Counted from the first letter of the stretch, positions 26,574 to 35,035 are shown. The stretch: DNA of 64,000 bases from Kaistella faecalis (GCF_019195395.1 NZ_CP078067.1:1999783-2063782), one strand, 5' to 3'. The notes: generated from the letters alone by a model not told the origin. Translations and numbers: made by a program.

Positions 26574-27803
26574 TTATTCAGATCTTAATGCTTCAATCGG
26601 CTTAATCCGGCTAGCTCTGTAGGCAGGCACAAAACCTGCAACCAAACCTGAAATCACTAAACTTATAAATGCAACGATAATTAAGCCCCAACCTACCGAC
26701 GGATCTTTGATGAAGAATTTCTCTAAACTGTCGCCAATCAAGGCCAGGGACAATACTCCCAATCCAACACCTATAAAGCCTGAAATTACGGTAATCACGA
26801 CGCTTTCCTGCATAATTAAGGCGACAATACTTCCCGGTTTCGCACCGATGGCCTTTCTCACTCCGATTTCCTGTGTTCTTTCCTTAACAATATAAACCAT
26901 GATATTGCTGATACCGATTATTCCTGCAAGCAAAGTTCCCATACCGATAAATCCAACTATTAAAGTGATAATGAACAGGAACTGAATGGTATCGCCCATG
27001 TTTTTTGCATTGTTCCGCACAATAATCGCATTCTCATCATCAGGAGAGACTTTGTTTTTAGCCTTGAGTTCTTTCTGAAGCTGATCACCATATTTTATTG
27101 CTTCATCGGGCGAAAGTTTGGTATCGTAAGTGATGAAAATGGAACTCACCGTATCTGAACCTTTTTTCATTTGCTGCAAAGTGGTGATGGGAACGGTAAT
27201 CACCCGTTCTTCGAAATCGCCTCCATCATCCGAAAACACACCGATAACTTTAAAAAAGGTGCCATTGATGTCGAGATCTTTTCCAACGGGACTTCCATCT
27301 TTAATGAGATCGCGCTGAACCATTCTGCCAATTACGGCTACGTTTTGCTTGAGACTGAGATCTCTGTTGTTGAGATAGCGGCCTTCTGTAAGTTTACGGT
27401 TTTCAATAATTACTTCCTCAGGATTCGCACCGCTGATCTGGTAACTTCCGCTTTCTTTGCCGTATTTCACGGTCATATTGGTCGAATATCTCGGGGTGGA
27501 ACTTTCCATTTTGGCAGGATCAGATTTTACAGTCTGCTCGTAGTCATCATTTTTAAGGATAATCTGTCGGTCAGACTGCAGTCCGCCATACGCGATGGTG
27601 GTTTTTCCGGTGAATATTGATATTAAATTGGAAGCATCGCGGGTAAAACCTTCGGTAAAAGCATTTTTTAGCCCGGTTCCGATTCCGAAAAGCACGATGA
27701 AAATAAAAAGACCCAAGGCCACCGTAAATCCCGAAAGTACCGTCCGCAAAAGGTTATTGCGAATTGACTCAAAAATTTCTCTCCATCGGTCTAAATCAAA
27801 CAT
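26574..27803 (-). CDS. MacB-type ABC transporter permease (first paralogue)
   Basis: A 409-residue permease of the same build as its downstream neighbour: N-terminal helix, periplasmic MacB-PCD domain and three C-terminal helices with ERTQEIGVRKAIGAKPGSIV, ending RPIEALRSE or KPIEALRSE. The two share clear similarity in the FtsX part but have diverged in the periplasmic domain, consistent with an old duplication. It lies 15 bases after the ATPase gene, so coupled expression is likely. Confidence 0.9.
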   Translation of the reverse strand: MFDLDRWREIFESIRNNLLRTVLSGFTVALGLFIFIVLFGIGTGLKNAFTEGFTRDASNLISIFTGKTTIAYGGLQSDRQIILKNDDYEQTVKSDPAKMESSTPRYSTNMTVKYGKESGSYQISGANPEEVIIENRKLTEGRYLNNRDLSLKQNVAVIGRMVQRDLIKDGSPVGKDLDINGTFFKVIGVFSDDGGDFEERVITVPITTLQQMKKGSDTVSSIFITYDTKLSPDEAIKYGDQLQKELKAKNKVSPDDENAIIVRNNAKNMGDTIQFLFIITLIVGFIGMGTLLAGIIGISNIMVYIVKERTQEIGVRKAIGAKPGSIVALIMQESVVITVISGFIGVGLGVLSLALIGDSLEKFFIKDPSVGWGLIIVAFISLVISGLVAGFVPAYRASRIKPIEALRSE

Positions 27804-27818
27804 GCTGTTGTATTTGGA

Positions 27819-28511
27819 TTAAGCGAGAACGCGTTGGGTAATAAATTCGTCACTTTCGATGATTCCGTCCTTTAAAATCACGTTTCTTTTGGTTTCAGCA
27901 GCAACATCGGGTTCGTGGGTAACTACAATGATGGTTTTTCCTTCGCGGTTGATTTCCTGAAGCAGTTTCATAATATCATAAGTAGTTTTAGAATCCAAGG
28001 CTCCGGTAGGTTCATCTGCAAGAATGATTTTTGGATCTGTAATCAATGCTCTTGCAATGGCAACCCTTTGTTTCTGGCCACCCGACAGTTCATTCGGCAG
28101 GTGAGTTGCCCATTCGGCAAGGCCTACTTTTTCCAGATATTCCAGAGCTCTTTGATTACGCTCTTTGCGTGAAACATTCTGATAGTAAAGTGGCAATGCA
28201 ACATTCTCGAGTGCGGTTTTGTAACCGATCAGGTTGAAGGACTGGAAAATAAATCCTAAAAATTTGCTTCGATATTCCGCAGCCTTAACTTCAGATAAAT
28301 CCTCGATCGGAATCCCGTCCAGATTATAAACTCCGGTATCTTTTTCATCCAGAATCCCTATAATATTAAGGAGTGTAGATTTTCCGGAGCCCGAACTTCC
28401 CATAATCGAAACGAATTCTCCCTCGCCAATGCTTAGGTTTATTCCTTTCAGAACGTGAAGTTTGCTCTTTCCTGTATCGTAAGATTTATGTAAGTCCTTT
28501 ATTACTACCAT
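27819..28511 (-). CDS. MacB-type ABC transporter ATP-binding protein
   Basis: A 230-residue cytoplasmic ATPase of the LolD/MacB class: Walker A GSSGSGKST, signature LSGGQKQRVAIARAL and Walker B IILADEPTGALD. It is the first gene of the efflux operon and would energise the two permeases that follow. LolCDE-type lipoprotein release was considered, but the adaptor gene in the same operon favours tripartite efflux. Confidence 0.92.
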   Translation of the reverse strand: MVVIKDLHKSYDTGKSKLHVLKGINLSIGEGEFVSIMGSSGSGKSTLLNIIGILDEKDTGVYNLDGIPIEDLSEVKAAEYRSKFLGFIFQSFNLIGYKTALENVALPLYYQNVSRKERNQRALEYLEKVGLAEWATHLPNELSGGQKQRVAIARALITDPKIILADEPTGALDSKTTYDIMKLLQEINREGKTIIVVTHEPDVAAETKRNVILKDGIIESDEFITQRVLA

Positions 28512-28930
28512 GAATCGGTGGGATTAGTTTTAAAGATAAGTAGAAAAAAGTATTTGTTTGTTACAACCGGCTTTTATCTTTTCTGGAAAGTTGCTGTTTA
28601 ACTATTAAAGACTTTTATATCGTATTTTTTTATCGGGTGTTTAATGTAAAGAGGCCTGTGATATCGTGTTTCACTTATCAGTCTCTGCAAAATCACTAAC
28701 AGCGCAAGGTCTGTGTGATTGTGGAAAACTTTTACCGCTTAAAGTCAGACTTTTAATTTTTATCGCTTTCAGTATCACATTCTATTCTATACTTTTGTGA
28801 TTCACGCTTAGAAAAACATTTAACATTAATTTTAAACAATTCTGCTTCGTAACAAATTGGCAAACAATGGGTTATGATTGTAGGGTTTTGCTGAAGTTTT
28901 ACGGTAATTCATTTATAAATTCAATCTGAT
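28512..28930. other. 419-base divergent intergenic region between efflux operon and nrdB
   Basis: No coding frame, tRNA or known riboswitch is recognised. It contains a -7 box for nrdB at 28790-28797 bracketed by TCACA (28775-28779) and TGTGA (28796-28800), and two further loose TCAC/GTGA pairs upstream (about 28657-28673 and 28693-28719). No clear NrdR box was seen. The minus-strand promoter is weak (TATCTTTA). Confidence 0.45.
28790..28797 (+). promoter_or_regulatory. nrdB -7 box TACTTTTG
   Basis: A full TAnnTTTG match about 133 bases before the nrdB ATG, giving a long leader. The box lies within an interrupted TCACA...TGTGA inverted repeat. Confidence 0.5.
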
Positions 28931-29905
28931 ATGGGAATTTTTGACAAAAGAGTAAGTTATAAACCGTTCGAATATCCGGAGGTTCTGCAATTTGTAGAAG
29001 CGATAAACAAGTCATTTTGGGTACATTCTGAAGTAGATTTTACGGCAGATGTACAGGATTTTCAGTCCCAGCTTGAGCCGCACGAAAAAAACGCGATTAA
29101 AAATGCTCTTTTAGCGATTGCCCAAATCGAGGTTTCTGTTAAAACCTTCTGGGGAAACCTTTACAATCATATGCCGAAGCCGGAACTCAACGGTTTGGGT
29201 TCTACTTTTGCGGAATGCGAATTCCGTCATTCGGAAGCGTATTCCCGTTTGCTGGAAGTGTTGGGATACAATGATGAATTTTCAAAAGTTGTGGAAATTC
29301 CTGCCATTAAGAAGAGGATTGACTTCCTTTCCAATGTTCTGAAGCACGCCAATTCCACTACTCCGAAAGAATATGTTTCCTCGCTTTTGCTTTTCAGTAT
29401 TTTAATTGAAAATGTGTCCCTTTTCTCTCAGTTTGCGATTATTTTATCATTCACAAGATTCAAAGGTTACATGAAAAATGTGAGCAACATTATCGCCTGG
29501 ACTTCCGTTGATGAACAGATTCACGCCAATGCGGGGATTTACCTGATCAACAAAATCCGTGAAGAACAGCCGGAACTTTTAACTGATTCCGATATTGAGG
29601 ATATTTATACTTTAGTTGATCATTCGATTACGGTTGAAGAAGAAATCCTGGACTGGATTTTCGAACTCGGCGAAATTGATAATTTCACAAAAGAAGACTT
29701 GCTGAACTTCATGAAGTTCCGTGTTGACGACAGTCTGAAGAAAATCGGCATGAAAACCCGCTACAACATATCACCTGAACAGTACAGACCGATGATTTGG
29801 TTTGAAGAGGAAGTTTTCGCCAATTCAATGGACGATTTCTTCGCGAAAAGACCGGTAGATTATACCAAACACGATAAGAGTATTACCGAGAACGATTTGT
29901 TTTAA
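28931..29905 (+). CDS. nrdB: ribonucleoside-diphosphate reductase, small (radical) subunit
   Basis: The R2 subunit of class I ribonucleotide reductase holds the dimetal-radical cofactor that starts dNTP synthesis. All six metal ligands are visible: E67, E97, H100, E160, E195 and H198, with the radical tyrosine Y104 in ECEFRHSEAY. The first ligand is Glu where E. coli NrdB has Asp. No N-terminal ATP-cone is present in the 324 residues, and the C-terminal tail (DYTKHDKSITENDLF) provides the R1-docking peptide. It precedes nrdA across a 276-base spacer holding structured repeats. Confidence 0.95.
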   Translation: MGIFDKRVSYKPFEYPEVLQFVEAINKSFWVHSEVDFTADVQDFQSQLEPHEKNAIKNALLAIAQIEVSVKTFWGNLYNHMPKPELNGLGSTFAECEFRHSEAYSRLLEVLGYNDEFSKVVEIPAIKKRIDFLSNVLKHANSTTPKEYVSSLLLFSILIENVSLFSQFAIILSFTRFKGYMKNVSNIIAWTSVDEQIHANAGIYLINKIREEQPELLTDSDIEDIYTLVDHSITVEEEILDWIFELGEIDNFTKEDLLNFMKFRVDDSLKKIGMKTRYNISPEQYRPMIWFEEEVFANSMDDFFAKRPVDYTKHDKSITENDLF

Positions 29906-29940
29906 TCCACTTCGGGTTTGTAGTCCGTACGTAAGATTGC

Positions 29941-29960
29941 GGCGCGAGCGAAGCGAGCGC
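29941..29960. repeat. REP-like palindrome, second copy of the 20-mer
   Basis: An exact copy of bases 56-75: GCGC arms around GAGCGAAGCGA with the GCGAAGC mini-hairpin. It sits 36 bases after the nrdB stop. Confidence 0.7.
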
Positions 29961-30010
29961 TAAAAAGAGTTTTTGTAAATCGTCGGAATAAAAACAAAAA
30001 GAATTTTCTA

Positions 30011-30090
30011 GCCCCGATTGTAGCGGCATCCTTTTTTGGTGATTGAGCGAAGCCGAAATCACCAAAAAAGATATAGCGGAAAGCGGGACG
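30011..30090. repeat. structured intergenic repeat between nrdB and nrdA
   Basis: A perfect 14-bp stem (30031-30044 against 30057-30070) closes on a 12-base loop containing GCGAAGC (30047-30053). It is flanked by GCCCCGATTGTAGCGGCAT on the left and ATAGCGGAAAGCGGGAC on the right. Read on the minus strand, its flanks and A/T runs align with the element at 51001-51090. Type of layout is known as dispersed intergenic repeats in Chryseobacterium-like genomes. It may attenuate nrdB-nrdA read-through. Confidence 0.65.
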
Positions 30091-30181
30091 GGTCTCGAAA
30101 GAAAGCAAAAATCTCCTTGCTCCTAAATAAAAAATTAATAAACGCAGAAAGCAAAAGCCCACTGCCAAAAAGCATACATAA

Positions 30182-31837
30182 ATGGAAGAAAACACTAACA
30201 TCTGGTGGCTCAACGAAGAGTCCGAGCAAATGCTGAACCGCGGTTACCTTTTGAAAGGAGAAACCGTAAAAGGCGCCATCGAAAGAATTACAACGGCCGC
30301 AGCCAAAAGATTATACAAACCTGAACTTCAGCCGGCTTTCGAGGAAATGATAACCAAAGGCTGGATCAGTTTTTCCTCGCCGGTTTGGGCGAATATGGGA
30401 ACGCAGCGCGGTTTGCCGATTTCATGTTTCAACGTTCATGTTCCCGATAATATCGAAGGAATTACCCACAAACTGGGCGAAGTGATTATGCAGACGAAAA
30501 TAGGCGGCGGAACTTCCGGTTATTTCGGCGAGCTGAGAAATCGCGGGACTGCCGTAACCGATAACGGAAAATCTTCGGGTGCTGTTTCTTTCATGAAACT
30601 TTATGATACCGCGATGGACGTGGTTTCGCAGGGCGGTGTCCGACGTGGAGCTTTTGCCGCTTATCTGGATATTGATCACGGTGATATTGAAGAATTTCTT
30701 TCTATTAAAGATATCGGAAGCCCGATTCAGAACCTTTTTACGGGAATCTGTGTGCCTGATTACTGGATGCAGGATATGATCGATGGCGATATCGAAAAAC
30801 GAAAAATCTGGGCGCGCGTTCTGGAAAGCCGTCAGCAGAAAGGTTTGCCGTATATTCTTTTCTCCGACAATGTGAATAGAAACAAGCCTCAGGTTTACAA
30901 AGATTTGGGAATGACCATCAATGCGAGTAACCTTTGCTCGGAAATTATGCTGCCGTCTTCCAAGGAAGAATCTTTTATCTGCTGTCTGTCTTCGATGAAC
31001 CTTGAATTGTACGACGAATGGAAAGATACCGACGCCGTAAAACTGGCCATTTATTTCCTTGATGCGGTTTTATCTGAATTTATTGAAAAAACTGAAGGGA
31101 ATTATTACCTCACAGGAGCCAGAAACTTCGCTTTACGCCACAGAGCACTTGGTTTGGGCGTTTTGGGTTATCATTCTTATCTGCAGAAAAACATGATTCC
31201 GTTTGAAAGTTTTGAAGCGACACAGTTTAACGCAAGGGCTTTCAGACAGATTAAAGAACAGTCGATTGCGGCATCACAGGAACTGGCCAATATTTATGGC
31301 GAACCGGAATTGCTGAAAGGTTACGGAATGCGGAATACCACCACCATGGCGATTGCTCCTACCACTTCAAGCTCTGCGATTTTGGGTCAGACTTCCCCTG
31401 GAATTGAGCCTTTTGCTTCGAATTATTACAAGGCAGGATTGGCAAAAGGAAATTTCATGCGTAAAAACAAATATTTGGCAAAACTCCTTCAGGAAAAAGG
31501 TCTTGATAACGAGGAAACGTGGAGAACAATCATGCTGAATCACGGTTCTGTACAGCATTTAAATGAGCTTACGGAAGAAGAAAAAGCAGTTTTCAAAACG
31601 TTCAGAGAAATTTCTCCGATGGAAATTATTTCTCAGGCAGCGCAAAGACAGCAGTATATCGATCAGGCGCAATCTCTGAATTTGCAGATTCCATCAACCA
31701 TGCCGGTAAAAGACGTCAACTACCTTTACATCGAAGCCTGGAAAAAAGGCGTAAAAACTTTGTATTACCAAAGAAGTTCGTCTGTTTCCAAGGAAATGAT
31801 GGTGAATTTTGTAACCTGCTCGAGTTGTGAAGCGTAA
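30182..31837 (+). CDS. nrdA: ribonucleoside-diphosphate reductase, large (catalytic) subunit
   Basis: The R1 subunit reduces ribonucleoside diphosphates. Active-site residues are visible: C82 (ISCFNV), N250-C252-E254 (NLCSEI), a cysteine at 267/268, the radical-transfer tyrosine pair in TLYYQRSS and the C-terminal redox pair C546/C549. At 551 residues it is far shorter than E. coli NrdA (761) and lacks the N-terminal ATP-cone, so dATP shut-off of overall activity may be absent. It is read in the same direction as nrdB across a repeat-filled spacer. Confidence 0.95.
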   Translation: MEENTNIWWLNEESEQMLNRGYLLKGETVKGAIERITTAAAKRLYKPELQPAFEEMITKGWISFSSPVWANMGTQRGLPISCFNVHVPDNIEGITHKLGEVIMQTKIGGGTSGYFGELRNRGTAVTDNGKSSGAVSFMKLYDTAMDVVSQGGVRRGAFAAYLDIDHGDIEEFLSIKDIGSPIQNLFTGICVPDYWMQDMIDGDIEKRKIWARVLESRQQKGLPYILFSDNVNRNKPQVYKDLGMTINASNLCSEIMLPSSKEESFICCLSSMNLELYDEWKDTDAVKLAIYFLDAVLSEFIEKTEGNYYLTGARNFALRHRALGLGVLGYHSYLQKNMIPFESFEATQFNARAFRQIKEQSIAASQELANIYGEPELLKGYGMRNTTTMAIAPTTSSSAILGQTSPGIEPFASNYYKAGLAKGNFMRKNKYLAKLLQEKGLDNEETWRTIMLNHGSVQHLNELTEEEKAVFKTFREISPMEIISQAAQRQQYIDQAQSLNLQIPSTMPVKDVNYLYIEAWKKGVKTLYYQRSSSVSKEMMVNFVTCSSCEA

Positions 31838-31854
31838 ACAAAAATTTAGATAAG

Positions 31855-31882
31855 AAGCCTCAGAATTTTCTGAGGCTTTTTT
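31855..31882. terminator. terminator after nrdA (bidirectional)
   Basis: A perfect stem AAGCCTCAGA/TCTGAGGCTT with a 4-base loop, followed by TTTT. It separates nrdA from the convergent DUF72 gene. Confidence 0.85.
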
Positions 31883-31887
31883 GTTTT

Positions 31888-32772
31888 TTAAAATTTATTT
31901 TTCACCTCTGCCATTTCCGGGATATGGATTGAGGTCCCAAATTCTTTATTTAAATTTTCAATAAAATACGCGGAAAGCAGCGGCGAGGCTTTTTCAATGT
32001 TCTGGTGAACAAAGAAATAAAGTTTTTCCAAACCTTCTTCTTTCCATGTTTTTATTCTTTCAATCCAGTCGTCGAGTCTTGTGTAATCGCTCTCTGCGTT
32101 TGCACCGACATAACGGATAAACGCGACAGGCGTGGTAAGCCTCATGTGCAGCATATCCCTTCGTCCGGCAGTATCTACAATAATGTTTGTGATTTTATGT
32201 TTTTCAAAAAGATCACATATTTTATTAAAAATCTCTTGATCAGTAAACCATTCGTTATTGCGGAGTTCTATGGCAAGCGGTACCTCTTTCGGCCATTCCT
32301 GAACAAATTTTTCCAGTCTTTCGTAATCTTTCGGCTTGAAATTGTCGTGAAGTTGCAGAAAAACCATCCCGAGTTTCTCATCGAAATTTAAAACGGCAGT
32401 TGCAAACTGGGTCACGACATCAGTGATATTCAAAAGTCTCCGGAAATGCGAAACGGTATTGGTTATTTTCGGAAAAAATTTAAAATCTGCCGGCGTTTTC
32501 TCTTTCCAGGTCTGTACCTGATCGGGACTTGGCATACCGTAAAATGTCGCATTAAGTTCGATGGAATTAAACTGTTTTCCGTAATAGGTAAGTTCGTCTT
32601 TGGTACCTTTCGGATAAAATCCTTTAAGGTCGGTTTTGTTCCATTTTGCACATCCAATGGAGATTTCCAGGTTTCTAGATTTAGATTTTTTCAGGATTTC
32701 TGCAGTTTTCTGGTGATCTTTTGGGAGGGTAAAATCGATATTTGAAGGATCCTCAACTTGTCCGAATTTCAT
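31888..32772 (-). CDS. DUF72 domain-containing protein
   Basis: A 294-residue protein of the DUF72 (YecE-like) TIM-barrel family, recognised by IGCAKWNKTDLKGFYPKG near residue 40, FNSIELNATFYGMPS and the later RFVGANAES-like segment (RYVGANAESDYTRLDDWI). The biochemical role of the family is not established. The gene stands alone, convergent with nrdA. Confidence 0.85.
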   Translation of the reverse strand: MKFGQVEDPSNIDFTLPKDHQKTAEILKKSKSRNLEISIGCAKWNKTDLKGFYPKGTKDELTYYGKQFNSIELNATFYGMPSPDQVQTWKEKTPADFKFFPKITNTVSHFRRLLNITDVVTQFATAVLNFDEKLGMVFLQLHDNFKPKDYERLEKFVQEWPKEVPLAIELRNNEWFTDQEIFNKICDLFEKHKITNIIVDTAGRRDMLHMRLTTPVAFIRYVGANAESDYTRLDDWIERIKTWKEEGLEKLYFFVHQNIEKASPLLSAYFIENLNKEFGTSIHIPEMAEVKNKF

Positions 32773-32827
32773 AAATATTGCTTTAAAAAATATTTTTAAA
32801 GTTAATGAAATTTTACAACAGAATGAT

Positions 32828-32835
32828 TAGATTTG
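32828..32835 (+). promoter_or_regulatory. -7 box TAGATTTG, likely leaderless start
   Basis: A full TAnnTTTG match ending 4 bases before the ATG at 32840. It rules against the GTG at 32837 as the start. Confidence 0.6.
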
Positions 32836-32839
32836 TGTG

Positions 32840-34609
32840 ATGATGAAAATTTACACTGTTTTATTTATCCTGATTTTTTATTCGGCTGCTTTTGGGCAGA
32901 ACGGTTTTAAAGAATTGAAAGACAAGGTAGAACAAAAAATAATTCATTCACAGAACCGCGAAGCTTTAGCCCTGATAAATTCGAATTATTCTAATTTCCG
33001 GGGGGATCAAAAAACAGAGCTAGACGTTATTAAAATGGAAATTCTAAACGAACTGGCTTTGGTAGATGAAGCTTTTTCGCTCTCTCAGGATATCCTTTCA
33101 AAACCGAATCTTCCCGTTGAATTAAAACTGAGAACTCACCTGCAGCGTGCATTGATTTTCGAAACGGCAATGAACAACCGAAGCTGTAAAGAAGAAATTA
33201 ATAAGGCTGAATCGCTACTGAGTAACAATCCCGACCTGAAACCTGCACATTATACCTATTTTCTTCTAAGGCAGGCCTCGTATTACCGGGTTTTCGGTGA
33301 TCATAAAAAGGCATTCCAGATTGCGGTAGAGGCGGAAAAATATGCGGAAGAAGTAAACGATAATAAAAACGGCGCCATGCTGAATATCTCTTTAGGATAC
33401 AGTTCTTTTGAAAAACCTGGCGCAGCGCTGCAATACTTCCAGAAAGCACTTCGGCTTTATAAAAATTATGAGAACTACAGCGGCATGGCCGCAATGTATA
33501 ACAACATCAGCGAATTTTACATCGGGCAGGATGATTACAAATCAGCCAACAGATACTCAGATTCAGCTGTTGCATTGGTGCCAAAGGTTGAAATTTTTTA
33601 TATCGTAGGTCAGGTTCACAATACCAAAAGCAAGATATTGGAACATCAGAAAAACTATTTGGCGGCATTCAATCATTATAAAATCGCGACTGAATGGAAC
33701 GAGAAGACCAATGTAGAGCAGCGCGATCTGAAAGTACAGGAATTGGATCTGCTGTACAACTCACAAAAAAACAAAATCCGTCAGGCCGAACTGGAAAATG
33801 ACATGGTAAGTACCAAAAAATGGAACAGTTTGCTAACACTGCTCATCTCTCTGCTGGTGATTTTCATTCTTCTTCTGCTATATTCCCTGAGGCTGCTTTC
33901 GAAAACCAAGAAAAAAATCGAGTTTCAGAAACAAAGTATTTTTGCTAAAAATGCAGTATTGAAGAGAAACGTACAGGAAAAGGAATTTCTGGTGCGCGAA
34001 CTGAACCACAGGGTGAAAAACAATCTTGCGGTTATTTTAAGTCTGATCGGTTTTCAGAAAGATGAAACGCAGAATGTGCTTTATAAACACAAGATCGAGC
34101 AACTCTATCTTCGGATCAACACGATTGCACTTGGGCATAACCTGTTTTCCTATAACATGAACAGTTTCGAGAAGTCCACGGTGGAAATCAAAGAATACTC
34201 CGAGAAAATTTTCGAGTCCCACATAGCGGGTTTTCCCAAAGAACTGCAGATTCAAAACGATTTACAGGAAATACTGCTCCCTGTAGATAAAGGGCTTTCT
34301 TATGGATTATTGCTAAATGAACTCGTGACTAATTCTCTGAAACATGCCGCGCCCGCACAGGGTCAGCCACTGAAAATTTCGCTTAATGTAGAAGAAAATA
34401 ACGGTGTGGCTTATATGAAATATTGTGATAACGGAGTCTTTTTCGGAATCAATGATGACACCAACTCCATGGGACATTTCATTATCGATGCGATGGTGCA
34501 GCAACTCGACGGGACTTTTGAAAGAGAGGATTCCTGCTATCGTATCGTTTTTTCTGTAGACGGAAAAGCTTCACCCGGGGCGGAAAAAATAATTTCGGTA
34601 AAACGCTGA
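32840..34609 (+). CDS. TPR-containing sensor histidine kinase (HisKA_2 family)
   Basis: A 589-residue membrane kinase. A signal peptide (about 1-20, ending FGQN) leads to a periplasmic region of about 300 residues with TPR-like helices, a transmembrane segment (about 329-353), a short coiled linker, a HisKA_2 phospho-acceptor (RELNHRVKNNLAVILSL, His about 390) and a HATPase_c domain (GLLLNELVTNSLKHA, YCDNGVFFG). No response regulator gene is adjacent, so the partner is unlinked. ATG 32840 or 32843 is the start given the promoter position. The ligand is unknown. Confidence 0.88.
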   Translation: MMKIYTVLFILIFYSAAFGQNGFKELKDKVEQKIIHSQNREALALINSNYSNFRGDQKTELDVIKMEILNELALVDEAFSLSQDILSKPNLPVELKLRTHLQRALIFETAMNNRSCKEEINKAESLLSNNPDLKPAHYTYFLLRQASYYRVFGDHKKAFQIAVEAEKYAEEVNDNKNGAMLNISLGYSSFEKPGAALQYFQKALRLYKNYENYSGMAAMYNNISEFYIGQDDYKSANRYSDSAVALVPKVEIFYIVGQVHNTKSKILEHQKNYLAAFNHYKIATEWNEKTNVEQRDLKVQELDLLYNSQKNKIRQAELENDMVSTKKWNSLLTLLISLLVIFILLLLYSLRLLSKTKKKIEFQKQSIFAKNAVLKRNVQEKEFLVRELNHRVKNNLAVILSLIGFQKDETQNVLYKHKIEQLYLRINTIALGHNLFSYNMNSFEKSTVEIKEYSEKIFESHIAGFPKELQIQNDLQEILLPVDKGLSYGLLLNELVTNSLKHAAPAQGQPLKISLNVEENNGVAYMKYCDNGVFFGINDDTNSMGHFIIDAMVQQLDGTFEREDSCYRIVFSVDGKASPGAEKIISVKR

Positions 34610-34613
34610 CGGT

Positions 34614-34910
34614 CTACGCTAGAAATTCAATTTCCTTATCTATGAAATTTCCTTTTTCTACAAGCTTATTCATGGTTTTAAGCATTTTCTTTCTGAGTTT
34701 GGCGAGTCTGCGGATGTTTTTATCCTCGCTGTAATCGAAAATATTGTCCTCAAACGAAAAAGTATCACCTTCATTGAACGAAATATTGTGCTCCTTCATC
34801 TCCTTCAGCAACATAAGGTTAGTCATAGTTTCCAGCAGCGCATATTCTGTTGCAGCCATTTCTTTTAAAGACTTCAGGATCTGTTTTTTATATTTCTTCT
34901 TAGCTTTCAT
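34614..34910 (-). CDS. small basic coiled protein of unknown function
   Basis: A 98-residue soluble protein, Lys-rich at its N terminus (MKAKKKYKKQILKSLKEM) and helical throughout, with a central acidic stretch (FNEGDTFSFEDNIFDYSEDK). No named family recognised. The start at 34910 is chosen over 34958 because a near-consensus -7 box (TTACTTTG) lies between them on the minus strand. Its stop is only 4 bases from the end of the convergent kinase gene, with no terminator between. Confidence 0.65.
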   Translation of the reverse strand: MKAKKKYKKQILKSLKEMAATEYALLETMTNLMLLKEMKEHNISFNEGDTFSFEDNIFDYSEDKNIRRLAKLRKKMLKTMNKLVEKGNFIDKEIEFLA

Positions 34911-35010
34911 ATCGATTATTTTTGAGTGTTGCAAAGTAAGGATTTTAAAGTGAATCACCTAAAAATATCGACTTAATATTGGATGATTTAAAAGGCTAAT
35001 ATTCCGGGAA

Positions 35011-35028
35011 ATAAATTCATTATCTTTG
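35011..35028 (+). promoter_or_regulatory. promoter with the same 18-base block as rpsP
   Basis: ATAAATTCAT then TATCTTTG, identical to 13191-13208. The -7 box ends 7 bases before the sigma factor ATG, so the leader is almost nil. Confidence 0.65.
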
Positions 35029-35035
35029 TTTCGAT

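Noticed and set aside
27819-28511. LolD-type lipoprotein release ATPase
   Set aside because: The same operon encodes a MacA/HlyD adaptor, which fits efflux, not lipoprotein sorting.
28512-28930. Possible NrdR boxes, riboswitch or tRNA
   Set aside because: No pair of NrdR-like repeats, no cobalamin-type core and no cloverleaf could be found by eye.
29902-30213. Open frames on both strands across the nrdB-nrdA spacer
   Set aside because: They run through the palindromic repeats and lack coding features; they arise by chance in repeat sequence.
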